Assembly (NCBI RefSeq): GCF_001280845.1
Contig: NZ_LGHP01000001.1
Span: forward strand, 801,905 to 865,904
Reading direction: 5' to 3'
Source of the DNA: Bacillus sp. FJAT-28004
Lineage (GTDB): Bacteria > Bacillota > Bacilli > Paenibacillales > Paenibacillaceae
DNA length: 64,000 nt
The position numbers were made by a program, and so were the translations under genes. The notes beneath the pieces were generated by a model that worked only from the letters and a program-made list of their open reading frames with translations, searched no databases and was not told where the DNA came from. Each line of letters begins with the position of its first letter. The stretch's first letter is position 1. This document shows, piece by piece, positions 46,039 to 54,965 of this stretch.

Positions 46039-46067
46039 AAACGGGTCCTTCTAGGACCCGTTTTTTT
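46039..46067 (+). terminator. Terminator of glnA
   Basis: AAACGGGTCC pairs perfectly with GGACCCGTTT around a five-base loop and runs into seven T. Confidence 0.92.
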
Positions 46068-46232
46068 ATGTATTATAAGAAATAATGAACGAAAACCGAA
46101 TGTTTTTTGTCGGTATTGCGACATACGTTCGACTTTTTATTTATTTAATATGTGGAATACACTTGATGCAGCCCTTCAAAATTGCTATCATAACCATATC
46201 ATAAATAAAGAAACAGAGGTGGGTATCCGAAG

Positions 46233-47318
46233 ATGACACGAGCATTTAATTTTAATGCAGGACCAGCCGCAATACCACTTGAGGTGCTGAAGCAAGCCCA
46301 GGAGCAATTTGTTGATTATCAGGGCGCAGGGATGTCCATTATGGAAATGTCTCACCGAAGCAAAATGTATGAAGAAGTGAACAATGAATCGCAAGCCTTG
46401 CTTCGTGAATTGTTCGGAATTCCAGAAAATTATGAGGTACTCTTGCTGCAAGGCGGCGCTAGCACGCAGTTTGCTATGCTTCCTCTAAATCTTCTGCAAC
46501 CTGGCAAGCCAGGAGCTTACGTGATGACGGGGGCTTGGGCTGACAAAGCGCTTAAAGAAGCGAAACTTGTCGGAGAAACAGTCATTGCTGCATCGACAGA
46601 AGCTGACAAATTTATGCGTGTGCCGACTTTGTCGGAAATTGAAGTTCCTAGCAATGCTTCGTATCTTCATTTAACATCGAATGAAACGATCGGTGGAACA
46701 CAGTTCCAAGAGTTCCCAGATACGGGCGATGTACCGCTCATTGCGGATATGTCCAGTGATATATTGAGCAGACCGATTGATGTGAACAAGTTTGGTGTAA
46801 TTTATGCTGGCGCACAAAAAAACCTTGGGCCATCAGGCGTTACCGTTGTCATCATTCGTAAAGATCTTATTGAAAATAGCTCCAAAACGATTCCAACCAT
46901 GTTCCGTTACAGCACGCATGCGAAGAGTGGCTCGCTGTACAATACACCACCGTCTTTCTCAGTGTACATGGTGAAGCTGGTTCTGGAGTGGATTAAAGCT
47001 AAAGGCGGGGTTGCTCAGCTTGAGCAATACAACCGCGACAAGACGAAGCTGATCTATGATGCTATCGATCAAAGCAGCGGCTTCTACACGGGCTGTGCGC
47101 AGCCGCAAAGCCGTTCATTGATGAATATCACTTTCCGTATTCAGACGGAAGAGCTTGAGGCTCAGTTCGTTAAGGAATCGTTGAAAGAAGGTTTTGAAGG
47201 CTTGAAGGGACATCGTGATGTCGGCGGCCTGAGAGCATCAACCTATAATGCTGTGCCGCTTGCGAGCTGTCAAGCGCTAGCGCAATTTATGGCTGATTTC
47301 CAAAAACGGAACGGTTAA
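46233..47318 (+). CDS. serC: Phosphoserine aminotransferase
   Basis: PLP enzyme of serine synthesis, 361 residues. It opens with the family signature FNFNAGPAAIP; the PLP lysine lies in YAGAQKNLGPSG and substrate-binding residues in SHRSKMYEE and GGLRASTYNA. Serine feeds cysteine synthesis, linking it with the sulfur genes elsewhere in the window. AGAGGTGGG precedes the ATG. It is transcribed alone and ends at a bidirectional terminator. Confidence 0.94.
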   Translation: MTRAFNFNAGPAAIPLEVLKQAQEQFVDYQGAGMSIMEMSHRSKMYEEVNNESQALLRELFGIPENYEVLLLQGGASTQFAMLPLNLLQPGKPGAYVMTGAWADKALKEAKLVGETVIAASTEADKFMRVPTLSEIEVPSNASYLHLTSNETIGGTQFQEFPDTGDVPLIADMSSDILSRPIDVNKFGVIYAGAQKNLGPSGVTVVIIRKDLIENSSKTIPTMFRYSTHAKSGSLYNTPPSFSVYMVKLVLEWIKAKGGVAQLEQYNRDKTKLIYDAIDQSSGFYTGCAQPQSRSLMNITFRIQTEELEAQFVKESLKEGFEGLKGHRDVGGLRASTYNAVPLASCQALAQFMADFQKRNG

Positions 47319-47359
47319 TAAACGGTTTTGGTTTTGCCTATATCGTTGCTAGAATAGAA

Positions 47360-47402
47360 AAAAACCGCCTTCGCTTCTAAATAAGAAGCAGGCGGTTTTT
47401 TT
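47360..47402. terminator. Bidirectional terminator between serC and the regulator gene
   Basis: AACCGCCT and GCTTCT pair with AGAAGC and AGGCGGTT around AAATA. Runs of A on the left and T on the right serve both directions. Confidence 0.9.
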
Positions 47403-47423
47403 AGTATAGACGTTACAAGTTCG

Positions 47424-48146
47424 TTAAGCCTGTGCTAGGGTGCTCTCAGCAACGTGAGGACCGTTTAATTTATATCCGACATTGCGAACGGTCATGATAT
47501 ATTCTGGCGTGCGTGCGTTTTTCTCGATTTTGTCACGCAGATGGCTTATATGAACGTCGACGATTCGTGTGTCACCGAGGAAATGGTAATCCCAAACGCC
47601 ATGGAGCAGCTGCTGGCGACTGAGTACTTTTCCTTTATGGCGGCAGAGAAACAATAAGAGCTCAAATTCCTTTGGTGTCAGCTCAACGGATTTGCCGTCT
47701 ATGAATACTTCACGCTGCTCAACTTGAACTTTCAAACGGCCAATATTGAAGGTTGTGTCATCGGCAGTGCCAGGGAGCGATTGAACACGACGGAATATAG
47801 CTTGAATACGGGACACAAGCTCCTGTGGGCTAAATGGTTTTGTCATATAATCATCGGCACCATTATCAAGACCAGCTATTTTATCGGTTACGTCTTGCAG
47901 TGCAGTCAGCATAACGATCGGTACAGCATTGCTTTGCTTGCGCAGCTCGCGGCAAACTTGGAGTCCGTCCATTTTTGGCAGCATGAGGTCTAGAACAATT
48001 AAGTCGGGACGGAAGGGCTTAAGCATGTCGAATACAGCTTCACCATCACCTACGCAACGTACATCATAACCTGCCAGTTTTAAGTTAAATTCAATCAGCA
48101 TTGAAATAGATGGTTCGTCATCCACGATTAATATTTTTTTTCGCAT
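47424..48146 (-). CDS. OmpR/PhoB family response regulator without adjacent kinase
   Basis: A 240-residue response regulator: receiver with LIVDDE (6-11) and Asp53 (VLDLMLPKMDGL), then a winged helix with ELTPKEFELLLFLCRHKG and VRNVGYKLNGP. AGGAGAG lies before the ATG. No histidine kinase gene is next to it, so its partner is elsewhere or it works alone. It resembles PhoP/PhoB proteins in general form, which is not enough to name the signal. Confidence 0.88.
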   Translation of the reverse strand: MRKKILIVDDEPSISMLIEFNLKLAGYDVRCVGDGEAVFDMLKPFRPDLIVLDLMLPKMDGLQVCRELRKQSNAVPIVMLTALQDVTDKIAGLDNGADDYMTKPFSPQELVSRIQAIFRRVQSLPGTADDTTFNIGRLKVQVEQREVFIDGKSVELTPKEFELLLFLCRHKGKVLSRQQLLHGVWDYHFLGDTRIVDVHISHLRDKIEKNARTPEYIMTVRNVGYKLNGPHVAESTLAQA

Positions 48147-48295
48147 GATTCAGCTCTCCTCCATGTGCTTCCGCCTAGTATGGTTCTATTATGAAGGTTG
48201 AAATTATGCTTAAGATTAACGGTACGTAAAGTGGGTGTAAAAATATTAGTCATTTTCGTGTATAATAGGCAAAATGAGAGGTGAGAAATAAAACT

Positions 48296-48760
48296 ATGCC
48301 ATTTCATATTGTTTTGGTAGAACCAGAAATTCCGGCAAACACGGGTAATATTTCACGCACGTGCGCTGCAACCGGCACTATTTTGCATCTAGTAAGACCG
48401 CTTGGCTTTGATACGGATGATCGTACTTTGAAAAGGGCTGGCCTCGATTACTGGCATTCCGTTCATATTGAGTATCATGACTCCTTCGAAGAGGTGCTCG
48501 AAAGTTATCCGCAGGGCCGCTTCTTCTATGCAAGCACAAAAGCAAAAAAGCCGTATTCACAGTTCGAGTATCAGGATGGCGATTTCTTTGTGTTCGGGAA
48601 AGAAACAAAGGGTCTGCCACAGGAGCTAATAGATGCGAATATCGAAACTTGCATTAGAATGCCGATGACAGACACCGTACGCTCGCTCAACTTGTCCAAT
48701 TCTGCGGCAATTATTGTGTATGAAGCGCTCAGACAAAATGATTTTCCAGGTCTCGATTAA
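48296..48760 (+). CDS. trmL: tRNA (cytidine/uridine-34 2'-O)-methyltransferase TrmL
   Basis: A 154-residue SPOUT methyltransferase that modifies the wobble base of tRNA-Leu. Clear are the opening HIVLVEPEIPANTGNISRTC, the knot segments FVFGKETKGLP and IRMPMTDTVRSLNLSNSAAI, and the tail YEALRQ. It is a compact SPOUT protein of normal length. An in-frame GTG at 48281 lies in the ribosome binding site GAGGTGAG, so the ATG at 48296 is the start. Confidence 0.93.
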   Translation: MPFHIVLVEPEIPANTGNISRTCAATGTILHLVRPLGFDTDDRTLKRAGLDYWHSVHIEYHDSFEEVLESYPQGRFFYASTKAKKPYSQFEYQDGDFFVFGKETKGLPQELIDANIETCIRMPMTDTVRSLNLSNSAAIIVYEALRQNDFPGLD

Positions 48761-48936
48761 AAATGTTAATTTATTTATCATTTTTTGGAATTTTTTTGCT
48801 CTGAAAAAAAGAATTATAGCAGGATATTAAGAAATTATGAATTTAGGAAGGAAATGCAGAAGTACCATCGAAAGACTATAACGCAGAGGTTTCTCAAAAA
48901 TAGCTTGCGAAACCAGACACAGAAGAGGTGAAAGTG

Positions 48937-49185
48937 ATGAAACCAGCAGGTGTAGTAAGAAAAGTGGATCAACTCGGACGTATTGTACTTCCAAAATCAT
49001 TACGTAAACGTTATTTGATGAACGAGGGCGATCCCGTTGAAATTTTCGTCCAAGGTGACCATATCATTTTGGAGCGTTACCGTCCAAAGTGTGTTTTTTG
49101 CGGATCAATGGTTGAGGTTCGTGATTTCAAGGATCGTTATGTTTGTGGTGTTTGTATGGAAGAAATGGCAGTTCTACAACGCTAA
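48937..49185 (+). CDS. AbrB/SpoVT family DNA-binding protein with C-terminal zinc-ribbon-like cysteines
   Basis: An 82-residue transition-state-type regulator. Residues 1-48 form the swapped-hairpin AbrB fold (GVVRKVDQLGRIVLPKSLRKRY ... GDHIILERY). The tail has CVFC and CGVC pairs separated by 15 residues, a likely zinc ribbon, in place of the Bacillus AbrB multimerisation tail. The start is ATG 48937 behind AGAGGTGAAA. Targets are unknown. Confidence 0.85.
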   Translation: MKPAGVVRKVDQLGRIVLPKSLRKRYLMNEGDPVEIFVQGDHIILERYRPKCVFCGSMVEVRDFKDRYVCGVCMEEMAVLQR

Positions 49186-49216
49186 TCAGCGTTATGGCAT
49201 GCCGTTTTAACGAAAT

Positions 49217-49267
49217 GAAGCTTCCCGAGAAGAGTGTTGACGCTCTTCGGGAAGCTTCGTTTTTTTG
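49217..49267 (+). terminator. Terminator of the abrB-like gene
   Basis: GAAGCTTCCCGA and GAAGAG pair with CTCTTC and GGGAAGCTTC around a loop of about seven bases, followed by seven T. Confidence 0.9.
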
Positions 49268-49297
49268 TTGCGCTTGCTATAAGCGGATACAGCCGGC

Positions 49298-49390
49298 TTA
49301 TAGTCCTTTTGTTTTGTCATCATTGTAGGAGCTGGTAAGCATCGCAACAATGAACAATGCAAACACAGTCATAACGATAATAAAGTTCAT
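49298..49390 (-). CDS. 30-residue single-span membrane protein
   Basis: The leftward frame encodes MNFIIVMTVFALFIVAMLTS followed by SYNDDKTKGL. Residues 2-19 form one membrane helix with a short charged tail. GGAGGTG lies eight bases before the ATG, an ideal site, and this supports the short form; a longer open frame upstream has no start signal. I do not recognise the family. Function unknown. Confidence 0.6.
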   Translation of the reverse strand: MNFIIVMTVFALFIVAMLTSSYNDDKTKGL

Positions 49391-49526
49391 CTGTGGGACA
49401 CCTCCAAGTAAGCTGTCTTTATTATAACCAACGACGGCAAAAAAGAAAACTTTAAAAGTTGTGAACACATTGTTAACATAGAGAGTATAAGCATAGCAAT
49501 ATAGCTTGCGAGGAGGAGCAATCAAT

Positions 49527-50723
49527 ATGAATTATCGTTTTTCATCTAGAGTGTCACAGCTTAAATCATCTGCGGTTAGGGATATACTAAAGCTGACGCA
49601 AGGTAAGGAAATGATCTCGTTTGCTGGGGGCCTTCCAGCTGAGGAACTGTTCCCAGTACAAGCAGTACGTGAAGCAGCCGACCGCGTATTTACTGCAGGA
49701 GCAAGCGCATTGCAATATGGTCTAACAGCTGGGTATTTGCCTCTGCGGGAGCAGCTGTGCGAGCGTATGGCAGTTAAGCAAATGCATGTTAATCCAGAGC
49801 AAATGATTCTGACAACAGGATCACAGCAAGCGATTGATTTGCTCGTTGGTGTACTTACGGAACCTGGCGATGTAGTCTTGGTTGAGAAGCCTACTTACTT
49901 GGCAAGCTTGCAAGTATTCGCACTTCATGGTTTAAAGGTAGTAGCTGCGGAGAGTGATGAGGACGGCATCATTCCTGAGGATGCAGAGCGCCTCATTCGC
50001 GAGCATCGTCCCAAATTGCTTTATGCCGTACCGACCTTTGGCAATCCTACGGGACGTGTCTGGAGTGTTGAGCGCAGGAAGAAACTGCTTGCACTTTGCA
50101 AGCAGAATCAAATGCCTATTATCGAAGATGATCCCTATGGAGACATAAAATTTGATGAGAGTGAGCAATTCCCTACACTGTTTTCATTAGAAGGACAAGT
50201 AGAGGGCGGAGCGGTTTTTTATACGAGCACGTTTTCCAAAACAGTAGCGCCTGCTCTTAGGGCAGGATGGGCAATTGGGGATAGCGAAGTCATCAACATG
50301 GTTGCCAAGGCTAAACAAGCTGCTGATCTTCATTCGAGTACGATAGATCAACAAATATTAAGTCAGCTGCTTAAAGGATTTAATCTCGATGACCATATTA
50401 GGCTTATTTCCAAATCATATGGCGAGCGTATGCTTGAAATGCATGGGCTCCTTGAGCGCCAGGGGATAGAGGGCGTCAATTGGGTGAAACCGAAGGGCGG
50501 CATGTTCCTATGGCTGGAGCTACCTGACGGTTTGGATGCAGAGGCACTCCTGCGTTGTGCGGTTCAAAAAGGAGTTGCGTTTGTACCGGGCAGCTCGTTC
50601 TATGCCGATCATCCACAGCGCAACACGGCAAGGCTGAACTATACGTACAATACAGGAGCGCGTACAGAGCAAGGTGTATTGCGGTTTGTTGAGGCGCTCG
50701 GCGAATTTACGGCGCGGAGCTAA
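49527..50723 (+). CDS. PLP-dependent aminotransferase, class I/II fold
   Basis: A 398-residue aminotransferase of the MocR-like/2-aminoadipate aminotransferase (LysN, ARO8-like) group without a DNA-binding domain. Visible motifs are ISFAGGLPAEELFP, the TTGSQQAIDLL cofactor loop, FGNPTGR, EDDPYGDI and the PLP lysine in YTSTFSKTVAPALRAGW. AGGAGGAG precedes ATG 49527. The amino-acid substrate cannot be fixed from the sequence. The last 17 bases overlap the convergent DUF2161 gene. Confidence 0.88.
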   Translation: MNYRFSSRVSQLKSSAVRDILKLTQGKEMISFAGGLPAEELFPVQAVREAADRVFTAGASALQYGLTAGYLPLREQLCERMAVKQMHVNPEQMILTTGSQQAIDLLVGVLTEPGDVVLVEKPTYLASLQVFALHGLKVVAAESDEDGIIPEDAERLIREHRPKLLYAVPTFGNPTGRVWSVERRKKLLALCKQNQMPIIEDDPYGDIKFDESEQFPTLFSLEGQVEGGAVFYTSTFSKTVAPALRAGWAIGDSEVINMVAKAKQAADLHSSTIDQQILSQLLKGFNLDDHIRLISKSYGERMLEMHGLLERQGIEGVNWVKPKGGMFLWLELPDGLDAEALLRCAVQKGVAFVPGSSFYADHPQRNTARLNYTYNTGARTEQGVLRFVEALGEFTARS

Positions 50724-51432
50724 CCGAGGCTGCCCACTCAGCGATAACATTTTCATATTCGGAAAGTGCAGCCGCGCCTTCCGGGCGCAGGCTGTATTTG
50801 CCGCGCTCGATGCGATCGAACCAGCCGTAATAATTGCTGCGCAGCGTCTCTCCACTTCGTCTATAGCCAGTAATAGCTGCCACCTCGCGCGGAGCTAAAG
50901 GCCCCGAGGTGTGAAGCGCATAAGCGCAGCGCAGGGCCTTCTCGCGGTAAGCTGTAACAAGTTTGCGACCTGTGCTGCCGCCGACGTTATAGTCGCCGCT
51001 GCGTTCTTTAAACTCGGTGAGCAGCTGCGCTTGCTTCTTGCGCCTTACACTGCGCAGCGGCGGGTCGCCCGGCTGGCATAACCAATCGATGACCGGCGGC
51101 TTTGTTTTATAGAAGGTGACGGTCATAAATCCGAGTCCAAGCATTCGGCACAGTTCCGTCAGATCTCCAAAACGTTGGTTGTGCGCACCGCTTTTCGTTC
51201 GGTTTCGTTCAACAGCCAGCACGACATGGCTATTTAATCGCAGACGTTCAACCCCTTGCAGAAGCAAGGCGAGGTTGAACGTTTTTTTCATTTCGACAAT
51301 TATCGTATCGGCTCGCTCAGGATGAATAGCGACCAAATCGCAATGGAGGACCTCGCTTTTCACCATATACCCAAGCTGCTCATAGTACTTTTTTATAGGT
51401 TTGTAAAGCTCTTCTTCTCTTGCTACTGCCAC
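50707..51432 (-). CDS. DUF2161 family PD-(D/E)XK nuclease-like protein
   Basis: A 241-residue soluble protein of the DUF2161 family, a predicted PD-(D/E)XK phosphodiesterase. Residues 28-50 carry the nuclease core: HCDLVAIHPERADTIIVEMKK gives the D ... ExK signature. A C-terminal part (about 165-225) looks like a winged-helix wing (ALRCAYALHTSGPLAPREVA). AGGAGTCAG-type sites lie before the start. The 3' two thirds are strikingly GC-rich for this window. No nucleic-acid substrate is known. Confidence 0.8.
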   Translation of the reverse strand: MAVAREEELYKPIKKYYEQLGYMVKSEVLHCDLVAIHPERADTIIVEMKKTFNLALLLQGVERLRLNSHVVLAVERNRTKSGAHNQRFGDLTELCRMLGLGFMTVTFYKTKPPVIDWLCQPGDPPLRSVRRKKQAQLLTEFKERSGDYNVGGSTGRKLVTAYREKALRCAYALHTSGPLAPREVAAITGYRRSGETLRSNYYGWFDRIERGKYSLRPEGAAALSEYENVIAEWAASVSSAP

Positions 51433-51673
51433 TGTTGCTGACTCCTCTCCGGTTCAATTCCATTGATGCTTATGCTTCATTATAACAAAGGATTTTGCGC
51501 GCTTGTCGTTTTTTGATGGATGATGGACAAAAATAGTGTGCAATTATCTCCTCGAATAAGCATAGGAATGTAATACCTCAATAAAAGTTGGCACCACTCG
51601 ATAGAGCGTCTAGAGACAAATCCCGGGCGTAGAATGATAAGTGGAATGCGGAAGCGATGGGAGGAGGCACGGT

Positions 51674-53569
51674 ATGGACATTTTCAAGCGAATATCGGAG
51701 TATCAGGCTGAGAGCGAGAAACTTGCTTGGACAGGAACATTCAAGGATTACATTGATTTGCTGAGGAAGGACCCGTCCCCGGCCATGACTGCACATTCTC
51801 GCGTTTATGAAATGATTGAATCTCATGGGGTGGAAGTTGTAGGAGGCAATAAGCAGTATAAATTTTTTGATCAAGAGATTTTTGGGCTAGATCGCGCGGT
51901 CGAGAAACTGGTTGAGGAGTATTTCCATTCATCAGCTCGCAGGCTGGAGGTTCGCAAACGGATTTTGTTATTAATGGGGCCTGTAAGCGGAGGGAAGTCG
52001 ACGATCGTTACAATGCTCAAAAAAGGTCTTGAGCGCTTCTCCAGAACAGAACGAGGAGCCGTTTATGCGATTAAAGGCTGCCCGATGCATGAGGATCCGC
52101 TCCATCTTATTCCTCATGAGCTTCGTCTTGATATTGAAAGGGAGCTTAGCGTACGGATTGAAGGCAATCTATGTCCTTCATGCCAAATGAGGCTTTCAAC
52201 GGAATACAGCGGCGATATTGAAAACGTACTCGTCGAGCGAGTGTTTATTTCAGAGGATAATCGTGTTGGAATCGGCACATTCAGTCCATCCGATCCGAAA
52301 TCACAGGATATTGCTGATCTCACTGGAAGCATTGATTTCTCTACGATAACGGAATATGGATCTGAATCCGATCCTCGTGCATATCGGTTTGACGGAGAGC
52401 TTAATAAAGCAAACCGCGGATTAATGGAATTTCAAGAAATGCTCAAGTGCGATGAGAAGTTTTTATGGAATCTGCTCTCATTGACGCAGGAAGGCAATTT
52501 TAAGGCAGGACGATTCGCTTTGATTAGCGCGGATGAGCTCATTATTGCTCACACGAATGAATCGGAGTACAAATCGTTCATAAGTAATAAGAAAAACGAG
52601 GCTCTGCATTCCAGGATGATCGTTATGCCGGTTCCTTATAACCTTAAGGTTTCCGACGAAGAGAAGATTTATAAGAAGCTGATCGCTCAGAGTGATATGC
52701 GGCATATTCATATTGCTCCTCATGCTCTGCGTGCCGCTGCAATCTTCTCCATTTTAACAAGGCTTAAGGAAACGAAGAAGCAAGGCATGGACTTAGTGAA
52801 GAAGATGCGGATGTATGATGGCGAGGAAGTGGAAGGGTTTAAGGAAGCGGATTTGAAGGAAATGCAGAACGAATACTTAGAGGAAGGCATGACAGGTATT
52901 GATCCGCGCTACGTTATTAACCGAATTTCCAGCGCGCTCATTAAGCAGGATACACAATGTATCAACGCGCTCGATGTGTTGCGTGCACTTAAGGAAGGGC
53001 TCGATCATCATCCCTCCATTACGAAGGATGAGCGTGAGCGGTACTTGAATTTCATCTCGGTGGCGCGCAAGGAATATGACCTGCTGGCGAAAAAGGAAAT
53101 TCAGAAGGCATTCGTATATTCCTATGAGGAATCTGCTCGCACCTTGTTTGAAAATTATTTGGATAACATTGAATCGTATTGCAATTGGGCCAAAATCAAA
53201 GATCCGTTAACAGGTGAAGAGATGGATCCGGATGAGCGTCTCATGCGTTCCATCGAGGAGCAAATTGGCGTCTCCGAAAATGCGAAAAAAGCGTTCCGCG
53301 AAGAGATATTGATCCGAATTTCCTCTTATTCGCGGAAAGGGAAGAAGTTCGACTTTACGAGCCACGAACGTTTGCGCGAGGCTGTGGAGAAGAAGCTGTT
53401 TGCTGATCTGAAGGATATTGTCAAAATAACGACGTCTACAAAAACACCGGATGAGAGCCAATTGAAGAGAATTAATGAAGTAACAAAACGTCTTATGGAT
53501 GAGCATAGCTATTGCCCGGTATGCTCGAATGAATTGCTTCGTTATGTAGGTAGCTTGTTGAATCGATAA
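51674..53569 (+). CDS. prkA: Serine protein kinase PrkA
   Basis: A 631-residue PrkA, an AAA+ protein with a kinase-like C-terminus, known as a sporulation-associated protein in Bacillus. The Walker A GPVSGGKST lies at residues 102-110; the segment CPSCQMRLSTEYSGDIENV and a C-terminal SYCPVCSNELL give paired cysteines. The start is ATG 51674 behind GGGAGGAGG. In Bacillus yhbH follows soon after prkA; here it does not, and a terminator closes the gene. Confidence 0.93.
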   Translation: MDIFKRISEYQAESEKLAWTGTFKDYIDLLRKDPSPAMTAHSRVYEMIESHGVEVVGGNKQYKFFDQEIFGLDRAVEKLVEEYFHSSARRLEVRKRILLLMGPVSGGKSTIVTMLKKGLERFSRTERGAVYAIKGCPMHEDPLHLIPHELRLDIERELSVRIEGNLCPSCQMRLSTEYSGDIENVLVERVFISEDNRVGIGTFSPSDPKSQDIADLTGSIDFSTITEYGSESDPRAYRFDGELNKANRGLMEFQEMLKCDEKFLWNLLSLTQEGNFKAGRFALISADELIIAHTNESEYKSFISNKKNEALHSRMIVMPVPYNLKVSDEEKIYKKLIAQSDMRHIHIAPHALRAAAIFSILTRLKETKKQGMDLVKKMRMYDGEEVEGFKEADLKEMQNEYLEEGMTGIDPRYVINRISSALIKQDTQCINALDVLRALKEGLDHHPSITKDERERYLNFISVARKEYDLLAKKEIQKAFVYSYEESARTLFENYLDNIESYCNWAKIKDPLTGEEMDPDERLMRSIEEQIGVSENAKKAFREEILIRISSYSRKGKKFDFTSHERLREAVEKKLFADLKDIVKITTSTKTPDESQLKRINEVTKRLMDEHSYCPVCSNELLRYVGSLLNR

Positions 53570-53591
53570 ATGATCGGCCTGAGTATTAGAG

Positions 53592-53625
53592 AAGCTGATA
53601 GACAATTGTCTATCAGCTTTTCTTT
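53592..53625 (+). terminator. Terminator of prkA
   Basis: A 28-base perfect palindrome (AAGCTGATAGACAA and its complement) is followed by TTCTTTTC. Confidence 0.85.
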
Positions 53626-53733
53626 TCTTCCTCTATGTTTAAAAAGATTTTATTATGATCATACTGTTTCTTGAATGTTTTCCGATATAATAGGTAATAG
53701 TGATCTACTATATACCGAAGGAGTCGGACTAAT

Positions 53734-54738
53734 TTGATCAATTTATCAGCAGAGCGAAAGAAACAGATAGAATACACGGGTATTACAGAGCAGGATCTCA
53801 AAATTTTAGCGGAATGTAAGCCTATTTTTCAAAATATTGTCCATGAAGTGGTCGACCGATTTTATGAAAGTATTGGTAAGCAGCCGGAGTTGGTTGCTAT
53901 TATCTCTAATGTAAGTACCATTGATCGATTAAAGGAAACGCAGATATGGTATTACATGTCGCTTACCGAAGGGGTAATCGATCAATCATATATTGATAAT
54001 CGAATTAAAATAGGCGCTGTCCATTCCCGAATTGGATTGACGACGGACTGGTATTTGGGTACATATATGACTTACCTGGACATATCGACGAATGTATTGA
54101 AACGAGTTCTTCCTGAACGCTGGAAGGATGTCGTACATGCTTTGACGAAATTGTTTAATCTGGACTCGCAATTCGTGCTTGAAGCTTATAACCAGCATGA
54201 ACAGAAGAAAATTCAAGAGCTGGCGGATAATCGTTCCAACATGCTGACTACCGTTACGAGTGCTGTACAGGAGCTTGCTTCACTTATGTTTGAATTGGAT
54301 GAGGGTGCACAATCCATCGCGGCAACTGCGATTTCAACTTCGCAATCCCAGGATAAGACGCATACACTATTGGGTGAGCTTCGTGAGGAGCTTGACGGCA
54401 TTAACGAAATGGGAACCTTGATTCGCGGCATATCGGATCAGACTCATTTGTTAGGTCTTAATGCTGCAATTGAAGCGGCGAGAGCAGGCGAGAATGGGAG
54501 AGGTTTCGAGGTTGTTGCGAATGAAGTGCGGAAGCTGGCCGCTTCATCACGGAATGCGCTTGAAGGAATACAGTCCAAGCTGGAGGAAATCGATAAGAAG
54601 CTAACCGCCGTACGACAAGAATCGGAGCAGACTTCGGTTGAAGCACGTAATCAAGCGGCTCGTTCGCAGGAACTGGCTTCCTTCGTTAACATGGTCGATA
54701 AGGTCACGAAAGACTTACAACAATTAAACCAATCCTAA
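53734..54738 (+). CDS. Globin-coupled chemoreceptor (HemAT-like)
   Basis: A 334-residue soluble sensor. Residues 1-160 form a protoglobin domain with the proximal heme ligand His97 in [11 protein letters not shown]. The rest is a short methyl-accepting signalling domain whose hairpin tip reads [30 protein letters not shown]. HemAT of Bacillus is about 430 residues, so the signalling part here is roughly 100 residues shorter; the adaptation helices are reduced. The start is TTG 53734 behind GAAGGAG. It likely senses oxygen; whether it controls motility or another pathway is open. Confidence 0.85.
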   Translation: MINLSAERKKQIEYTGITEQDLKILAECKPIFQNIVHEVVDRFYESIGKQPELVAIISNVSTIDRLKETQIWYYMSLTEGVIDQSYIDNRIKIGAVHSRIGLTTDWYLGTYMTYLDISTNVLKRVLPERWKDVVHALTKLFNLDSQFVLEAYNQHEQKKIQELADNRSNMLTTVTSAVQELASLMFELDEGAQSIAATAISTSQSQDKTHTLLGELREELDGINEMGTLIRGISDQTHLLGLNAAIEAARAGENGRGFEVVANEVRKLAASSRNALEGIQSKLEEIDKKLTAVRQESEQTSVEARNQAARSQELASFVNMVDKVTKDLQQLNQS

Positions 54739-54757
54739 AATAAAACGCAGCCTAGAA

Positions 54758-54793
54758 AAAGCAGGAATTCTCTCATCCGAGGGTTCCTGCTTT
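54758..54793 (+). terminator. Terminator of the HemAT-like gene
   Basis: AAAGCAGGAA pairs with TTCCTGCTTT around a 16-base loop; the T-run is short. Confidence 0.65.
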
Positions 54794-54965
54794 CGTGTTA
54801 TGTAAGTTGACACAATATTCAGAATTTAGTATGATTATCCTAACATTCAGATCCATTCTTGCTAAAATTGTTAAGTTTTTTAACATAAAAATAACATTAT
54901 TGATCAAATGTTTAACTTGCTAGTACCAAAATGGTACAGCGGCCATCTTGAAGGAGGCGGTTGTC

